Assembly: GCA_002749535.1 (NCBI GenBank)
Contig: MZZL01000405.1
Span: 965,762-1,029,761, forward strand
From: Apophysomyces variabilis
Lineage: Eukaryota; Mucoromycota; Mucoromycetes; Mucorales; Mucoraceae
Length of the DNA: 64,000 bases
Direction of reading: 5' to 3'
A program made the translations under genes and the position numbers. Position 1 is the first letter of the stretch. Each line of letters begins with the position of its first letter. Shown here piece by piece: positions 57,639-64,000 of the stretch. Under the pieces are notes generated by a model. That model searched no databases and was not told the origin of the DNA. It saw nothing but the letters and a program-made list of their open reading frames with translations.

Positions 57639-60600
57639 ATGGAAACAGCTACACTAAACACATTCACACACACCTTACGATTCGCCGACTCTTTCTGGGT
57701 ACTAAAAGCCAAACTGCCAAGACCATTAAAACCCAACCAGAATTAACCTTGTATGTATCCATTCAATAGGATGAACAAGACCGTGGCGTCGACATTCTAT
57801 CTCAAAGGCTAAGACATGGCAAACAGACATGCGAAGAAATCAAAAAGCTTTATGAAATCAGGTACATTAACTTTCTTTTTTTTTTACCCCTTGGCTACAA
57901 GAACTGAATTTAGTCTAACTCGCTAATTCATAGAGCACAAATTGAAGAAGACTATGGCGAACGATTACTCAAGCTTTCGCAGCTGGTTGTTGGTAAAGCA
58001 GAAGAAGGATCATTTGCCGAGTCATTATCCCATATTCCAAGTGCCCTGGAAACGACGGCCCGTGCTCATATCGATCTTGCCCAGCAAATCCAACATCACC
58101 TGGAGTCACCATTAAACACCTTTATCCAAGAACAACGGACATTAAGAAAATCAGTATGTAATTGATTAGGGTTGATTATAATAATTTGCATCTAACTCAA
58201 CGGCTAATTAGCATATTCAACAAATCGAAAATGCTAAGCAACTGAAAAATCTGCATTCTGTAAACGTTGCTCGGGTAACTTAACAGGAAACAAAAGGGAG
58301 GAAAGAGAGGGAAAATTCAGGCTGATTCTTGTTTATAATTAGGCGAAAGAATCTTATATGGGAGGGCTATCGATGGTTCAACAATTGGAAGAGCAACTGA
58401 ATGCGGAGGATGTTACGCCGGAAGACAAACAAAAGGTTCGAGAACTTTTTAATTTTGAGTTTTTGTGCGGACATGTGAAATAATAAGTTTAATCTTTGCA
58501 GCTTACGAGTCAAATCGAAGAGCGAAAAATGATGTTAAACGTCGCAGGTACTGTACGTCAATCATTGTTAGAGATGGGAACTGATGAGGATGAAATGATG
58601 GTTAAACTAGATCAAGAATACCGACGTGCTGTGGATGTGTTAAACGAAGTGACAACAAATTGGGTTCATCACTGGCGATCAACATGCGATGTGTTCCAAA
58701 ATATGGAGGAGAAAAGAATGGATAAATTACGACGGGGGTTATGGGCGTAAGTTCAGGAACATGCGTTTCATTCAAACCACTTATACATTATAATACAGGT
58801 TTGCCAATATGATGTCTAGTGTCTATACAGTAGATGATCAGGTAAAGTGAATGCTTGCTAGCCTTACTTTTATTTTGGTCTCACTCAATTTATCAATCTA
58901 TAAGTGTTGTGACAGGATCCGGACATCTTTAGAATCTGCGGATGTTAAAAAGGATATCTCCGCTTTCGTAGAGAAATACAAAACAGGAGGCACAAAGCCT
59001 GGTAAATACTACAAACAGAGGCTATTGCATAAACATGGATGACCTGACCTTCTCCGCTTTAGAACCCCGGAAATACTCAATATCGAGTCGAAGCATACCT
59101 GAGAATAAGAAAACGAAAGATGCATCATCATTCACATCCTCGCTCAACTTGAGTCATCAAGAATCAAACCATTCAGTAGATCAATCCATAGCGAACCTGC
59201 CTCCTCCTCCATCGACAACGAATATGACCAATCCGGATGAAGAACTCAAATCGATTGAGCAGCAGTTGCAAAAATTGGATGTAAATTCGCTCTCTCCAAG
59301 AACAAACGGCTGTAAAGACGAACATGAACCCTATCCATTACCGAAAGAAAGTCCAGCTTCACCACCAGATAATATGTCATACGCATTCAGAGAAGTGGAG
59401 AATATGCTCAAAGAAAGAGATAATAGCGCCCCATCGAACGATAAAAATGTCCAAGAAACATTGTTCGAAGAAAGTCGCATGAAATCATTGCCAGATCACA
59501 CAGAGGTTGCACAAAAAGCATTATCTCAGGAACAGGTGCAACCTTTACAGGTGACACAAGAGAAGAATAAGACACCCAAAGTGCGGAGTGTTTCCGCCAT
59601 GTACCCAACCACATTGGAAGTCAGAGAAGCCTCCCGTCCTGCGTCTGTGCAAGCCAAGAAGTCCAGTGTGACAGGTTCAGATCAATCAGCGAATGAACTA
59701 AAGTTCAAGCCCATGCCAAACCCTCTTTATAAAGGAAGTCGATCCAGTGGAATCGTTGTACCATTCATCGAGGCTGAACCAAAAGACATTACCCAAAATG
59801 CCGCTTCCCGGCAAAGGACATCATCCTTACCTGAGATAATAGTGGAGCGAACCGAGGCAAATAAACCGACGGATGCTGCAGATAAAAAGGAAGATAAACT
59901 ACCCCAACGCACGTCTTCACGATCGGAGCCAGACACTCAGCAGATCACCGTTGAACCTGTAGCCGATCAGCAGAGTGAAAATGGAGGATCTGATTCGAGT
60001 TACAGAATCCCATTACCACCGCCTAAAGACGAAAAATGGATTATTTCGTCTATTCGTCGTCCTCAACAAGTCCCTGTGAGAGCGCAAAATGCTACCGTAT
60101 ACGATGGACTTGCCACGACGAGCAGTCGCAATCCTACACCGAGGACCAGCATCATTCAAGACTCGCATAGTACGACACATGTTGATGCTGCAGCACAGCT
60201 TTTGACTCAAACAGCAAAGGAACCCGAGATTACCCATCCCGTAGGCAAACTTCATCGACCAAAAATTCCACTGACGATCGAGATACCGAATTCTAACCAA
60301 CAGCCCAGTCAATCTGCCCCGAAAATGGCAGCGCCTCGGGAGGCTGTCATGGAAGGAACATCCCACGGTCGCTCCATGTCGGTTCCGAAAGAAACAGCCA
60401 TACCATTTTGGCAGTATGAGTCCAATAACAATAAGCAGATGCATGATGGATCCGGACAACGTCAGCCTCAATGGAATACATACAATGGCCAGGATCGAAA
60501 TACCATGCCTGCCTATGCAAGCAATCACAGTTTGGGTATCCGGCCAGCGCCTTGGCAAGAAGGTCGTTTGTCCCTTGACTCCGATCTTGCGCAGCAGCAA

Positions 60601-61600
60601 GGAGCTGCTCCTTCTACAATATTTGCTAATGGGCCATCCAACAGTCATTTACGTCTGCAGCTCGTGGAGCAACAAGTAGACGATAACAAGCGACCTAGAC
60701 GTGAAGAAGAGATGATACCACCTTCACGATTATTAAACCAACAATTGCAATCTTCCGCAGCTGAAGCTGAAGCTTATCACTCTGTTGCAGAGCCTTCCAA
60801 AGGGGGCAAACAAGGGAAGGACTTTGGCAGTTTTATGAAGGGCGTTTTGAAGCCTTCGACAGATACATCTCAACGCATCGAGACGTCGACCAGTCATTCC
60901 AAATCAAGCTCTCGACCAGGCGAGAAGCCTCATAAAGACAAAGGTGCTGGACGATTTTCGCTCGGCATTTTTGGCAAAAAAGAAAAACGTGTTAAAGAAG
61001 CGGATTTTATCATTCGCGAACAGCAAACAGGTACTATGGCGAATGCACCAGGTGAAGCAGCCATTCCCTCTAATACTGGTGGACCTATCTCTCCCCAACT
61101 ACCGCGACCAGCCAATATCGTTCCGGCAGCCACGTATACATCACAAGATCAACCCTACTCACAATCACAAATACGAGCGGAAGAAGCAGACGCGCAGCAC
61201 CTGCAACAGCAACAGTCAAATGTACCTCAGGAGCAACAGCAGCCACCACCCGAACACTTTCCAGATAATGGGCCTCCACCTATTCTTCACTATGGTAAAA
61301 TTCTTTTCTTGTGCATATAACTAAGCTATGATTGACCTTGTCTAATCTCTTTTTTGCAGCTCGAGCTATTTGGTCATTCGAGGCAACGGTAAGTTTTACT
61401 TTCCACGTTGTGTACGAGGGATTCTCACTTATCCTATTTTTCTATAGATTCCTTCCGAACTTTCATTTACCGCTGGTGATGTGATGGCGATTATCCGTAA
61501 GCAATCGGATGGATGGTGGGTAGCAGACTTAGCAAAGGATCCGCACAACCCTGTCAGAGGATTAGTACCAGGCAACTATATGCAAGTTATGGAATCCTAA
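57639..61600 (+). CDS. F-BAR / SH3 cytokinesis scaffold (Cdc15/Imp2/Hof1 type)
   Basis: Membrane-binding scaffold of the contractile ring and septation site. Eleven exons: 57639-57698, 57770-57861, 57934-58153, 58212-58274, 58343-58435, 58502-58746, 58799-58841, 58905-59001, 59063-61294, 61360-61388, 61448-61600; they give 1108 residues. The F-BAR domain (about 10-295) starts FADSFWDEQDRGVDIL, and GKQTCEEIKKLYEIRAQIEE is the family hallmark. Residues about 305-1045 are one long disordered region rich in Ser, Pro, Gln and Thr, all in the large exon 9, with many possible phosphosites. The SH3 domain (about 1048-1108) has ARAIWSFEAT, ELSFTAGDVMAI, DGWWVADL and GLVPGNYMQ. The layout matches Cdc15/Imp2; direct function is inferred. 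Confidence 0.92.
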
Positions 61601-62077
61601 GCATTCATCCCTTAGTATCAACCTTTTCTTTCTGTCCTTTTCCGTTTCATTGTTATCATCACACTTATTGCATTTTTTACTCTTCGAGACGTAACTTCTT
61701 ATTCTTATTTTTTTTCTTAACCGAGTTTCACTGTATTTTATGATGATAGTAACCCAAGTTAGTCGTAACCCAAAAAATATTTTTGTTATTTCTTTCTCTT
61801 TTTTATTTAACATTCTCTTACTAAAAATAACATTAACTAGTGTCTCTCATCCAAGGCGTCGTCATAAAATTTATCCCGAACAGTAATGAGGTAATGAAGG
61901 CTTGCACCACATGAGAAATGAGAGGAAACGTGAAAAGAAATCAATATCTGTTACCACATTTTGCTTGATCTGTTACATAGTGTTCTTAAACGGGTCAGTT
62001 CTTGGTTGGCTGATTGACTTGCCGACCCATTAAGGAACACTAGGTGGGAAATGGGAGATTCTGCTAGTATATAGACG
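61601..62077. other. Intergenic region after the F-BAR/SH3 gene
   Basis: About 0.48 kb. AT-rich 3' UTR-like sequence with T runs (61700-61725) is followed by the leader of the next frame. No other feature is seen. Confidence 0.5.
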
Positions 62078-62620
62078 ATGAGTGAAGAAAAAAAACAGGA
62101 TAGCGGATTGATCCCATCAAGTCTATTGCGCATTTATAAAGTTCGGGACTCCTTGTCTTGTGGCTCGGGGTTGGGAGCTGTTTGCCGAGCAGAAAGTAAA
62201 TCTTCACACGGAAACTCCCTCCAGATCCTTTGTCGCGCATTGGCCTCCAAGCCTGGAAAGGTGAATCTGAGCGTATCTATCCTAGAGCAAATATTGGTTC
62301 AGTTTGTAGAAAACTTTGTGATGTATTCGATCGTACCGCCGAACGGTAGCCAGCACTATGTTGCATTCAGAAAGGTTTTTGATAGTAGACAACAGTATGA
62401 AGCCCATTATAAGCAGTACATTCCTCTGCTTAGCTGGACGTCAAGTCGGCGGTGGTCAAAGAATCTAGACTTCATTGAAGATGTCTTAGTGACTAGTGTT
62501 GCCACTCCGGTCGTCTTTATGGGAGAGACAGTGATATGTTTAACAGAAGGTGATATATTGTATGATCTGGGTACGATAGCACAATATCACTTCTGTTTCT
62601 ATTTGGAACGAATAAAGTGA
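62078..62620 (+). CDS. Hypothetical protein
   Basis: Intronless 180-residue frame with an ATG start (MSEEKKQDSGLIPSSLLRIY). No signal peptide, membrane helix or recognised domain. Composition is ordinary for a soluble protein, with a central block MYSIVPPNGSQHYVAFRKVF and WTSSRRWSKNLDFIEDVLV. The length of an uninterrupted frame in this AT-rich stretch makes it more likely real than random, but no homologue can be named. Confidence 0.5.
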   Translation: MSEEKKQDSGLIPSSLLRIYKVRDSLSCGSGLGAVCRAESKSSHGNSLQILCRALASKPGKVNLSVSILEQILVQFVENFVMYSIVPPNGSQHYVAFRKVFDSRQQYEAHYKQYIPLLSWTSSRRWSKNLDFIEDVLVTSVATPVVFMGETVICLTEGDILYDLGTIAQYHFCFYLERIK

Positions 62621-63578
62621 CGGAGGATCGCGTCATGTGGCGAATGGAAAGCCTGTCAAACATTTTGTTCGATCTGTTACAGTCCTCACGAAAATAGCTG
62701 TTGAGTTTATTGCACTTTCTTGCTCTTCGTCTCTCTCTCACATACACCCTAGAAAGCACACACTAAGTTATATTGTTTTATGAGTAATTCTATCCTTCAT
62801 TTTCATAATCTGGATGAAGCTCATTTTTCTGAACTGATCTTTTTGTGGGAAAAGCAAAAATTTCTTTTGTACACTCGTGTACTTTCATATCTTGGGTAAA
62901 CACACGTGCAAAGAAAAAACCAAAATTAAAGTTAAACATCGGTATGCCAAGCAAAAGCAGAATCCACTTTTCGGGATCCTGTTCTTTATCCATTTATGGT
63001 GAATTTCAAGTTCGTTCATTTGGTCGGCCGATGAATTCACAAGGATGGAATATAGAAAAAAAGGGGAGTAGAGGTTCACTTTGTTATTGGAGAGAAAGAG
63101 ATCGATCTCGGATGATCAAGATCCGTGATAGGATGCTATACAAAGGGGAAACCCACGCTTGATTTTTTTTTGGTCTTCTGTGATGTACAAAGAGAGAGAG
63201 ATAGGAAAAAGATAAGATGTACCAACTCTAACAGTAAATATAAGGTGGGATTTCATATAGGCAATTTCGCATGATGGTAAGTGAGATTAGTGGAAAAGAA
63301 GTGTAGGACAAAATAAAGAGGCCGGTCGCCCTTCTAATATTCCGAATCTTCGTTCGTACGACGCCAGTAGATCAGAACCCAAATGAACATGCCTTATTAC
63401 CCAATAAAGACGAAGGTCTATCTCTCCCGTAACGTTATATATAAAGCCCCACAGAACTTGACAGATTCCTAAAAAGAAACACACACAACTTTCTATTACC
63501 TTCCCTTGCACACCTCTTTTCCCCTTTCTCTTCTTTCCATACCCCCCTACCCATTCCTTTTAGTTTGTAAAATATATC
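62621..63578. other. Intergenic region upstream of the LysM gene
   Basis: About 0.96 kb containing the LysM gene promoter at its right end. Short frames in both directions (for example 62845-63162) have no features that support a gene. Confidence 0.5.
63436..63445 (+). promoter_or_regulatory. TATA box of the LysM gene
   Basis: TATATATAAA, about 134 bp upstream of the ATG at 63579, followed by a CT-rich leader (63480-63560). Confidence 0.5.
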
Positions 63579-64000
63579 ATGAAGTTCTCCCTTGTCGCCG
63601 CCACGCTTGCTATTGCCGCCGGTTCCGTCTCGGCCGTCCATCCTGTCCACTCTTGTACCGAAACCCACACGGCTTTGATCGGTGAGACCTGCCAGACGCT
63701 TGTCCAGAAATACAATGTTGCCCAGGACGACCTCTACCGCTGGAACCATGGTCTCCAGAGCTTTGGTAACGACAAGTGCAACAACCTCAAGGTCGGTAAG
63801 GAATACTGTGTGAAGGCTCCCAAGACCAAGGCCAAGCGTTGCCTTGCCGAGAAGAAGAAGAACAAGAAGAAGCATCACGAGGAGAAGAAGGACAAGAAGC
63901 CTGCCAAGCAGGACAAGAAGCCCTCCGAGTCCAACCAAGGAAACGTCAAGTTGAACAAGGCCAACCACATTGTGCCCAACTGCAAGAAGTTCTACACTAT
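63579..64000 (+). CDS. Secreted LysM-domain protein, 5' part
   Basis: Chitin/peptidoglycan-type carbohydrate-binding protein, cut by the window end after about 140 residues. Residues 1-19 are a signal peptide (MKFSLVAATLAIAAGSVSA). A LysM domain follows at about 25-75: TALIGETCQTLVQKYNV and DLYRWNHGL, with paired cysteines (CTETH, CQT, KCNNL, YCV). A strongly basic Lys/Glu linker comes next (KKKNKKKHHEEKKDKK), then NHIVPNCKKFYT, which looks like the start of a second LysM or Cys-rich module. Codon use is extreme (nearly all Lys are AAG, C-ending elsewhere), implying high expression. No intron is seen so far. Confidence 0.88.
   Translation, partial: MKFSLVAATLAIAAGSVSAVHPVHSCTETHTALIGETCQTLVQKYNVAQDDLYRWNHGLQSFGNDKCNNLKVGKEYCVKAPKTKAKRCLAEKKKNKKKHHEEKKDKKPAKQDKKPSESNQGNVKLNKANHIVPNCKKFYT

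Overview
The window looks like nuclear DNA of a filamentous early-diverging fungus, most likely Mucoromycota and probably Mucorales. This is inferred from the style of the proteins and from many short GT-AG introns (about 42-170 nt, mostly 50-80). The fungal gene set fits: a LysM secreted protein, a Cdc15-type F-BAR/SH3 protein, a Far10/SLMAP-type FHA protein and an AP-3 mu subunit. No species can be named from the sequence alone. Gene models were built by joining open frames at GT-AG junctions that keep frame and rebuild known domain order; exon coordinates are given in each entry.

Left part (1-25.8 kb) is gene-dense and housekeeping. In order: OST1 5' end (-), RPS29 (+), cytidine deaminase (+), a J-domain protein (-), an EFM4-type methyltransferase (-), a bZIP factor with a predicted membrane segment (+), a PTS2 3-ketoacyl-CoA thiolase (-), two tandem paralogues of unknown function (-,-), CWC24/RNF113 (+), an old yellow enzyme (-), a tail-anchored FHA protein (+), a small Tyr/Gly-rich protein (-), a xylitol/sorbitol dehydrogenase (-), a sugar-nucleotidyltransferase-like protein (+) and an F-BAR/RhoGAP protein (+).

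Middle part (about 25.8-47.7 kb) is an accessory, repeat-rich island. It holds three copies of a gene for a small secreted protein of unknown family. Two copies lie in a large inverted duplication (arms about 27.1-28.97 and 29.14-30.9 kb); the third is at 43.7 kb, and a relic of the same 3' flank lies at 46.7 kb. It also holds a tandem pair of about 1 kb AT-rich repeats (32.2-34.4 kb), two adjacent Mutator-like (MULE) DNA transposons (34903-38598 and 38856-43079), each with terminal inverted repeats, a 9-bp target duplication and a transposase followed by an OTU-type cysteine-protease domain, and a 5'-truncated LINE fragment (45.1-46.2 kb). Both transposase genes are broken.

Right part (47.7-64 kb) is again gene-dense: a small acidic ORF, BUB1 kinase (+), a SANT/ZZ protein resembling ZZZ3 (-), AP-3 mu (+), a Yra1/ALYREF-type RRM protein (+), a Cdc15/Imp2-type F-BAR/SH3 protein (+), a hypothetical protein (+) and a LysM secreted protein cut by the window end (+). 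Neighbouring genes do not form a shared pathway; each is its own transcription unit. Themes that recur are membrane/cytoskeleton organisation (two F-BAR proteins, FHA tail-anchored protein, AP-3) and secretion/ER functions (OST1, membrane bZIP, small secreted proteins).
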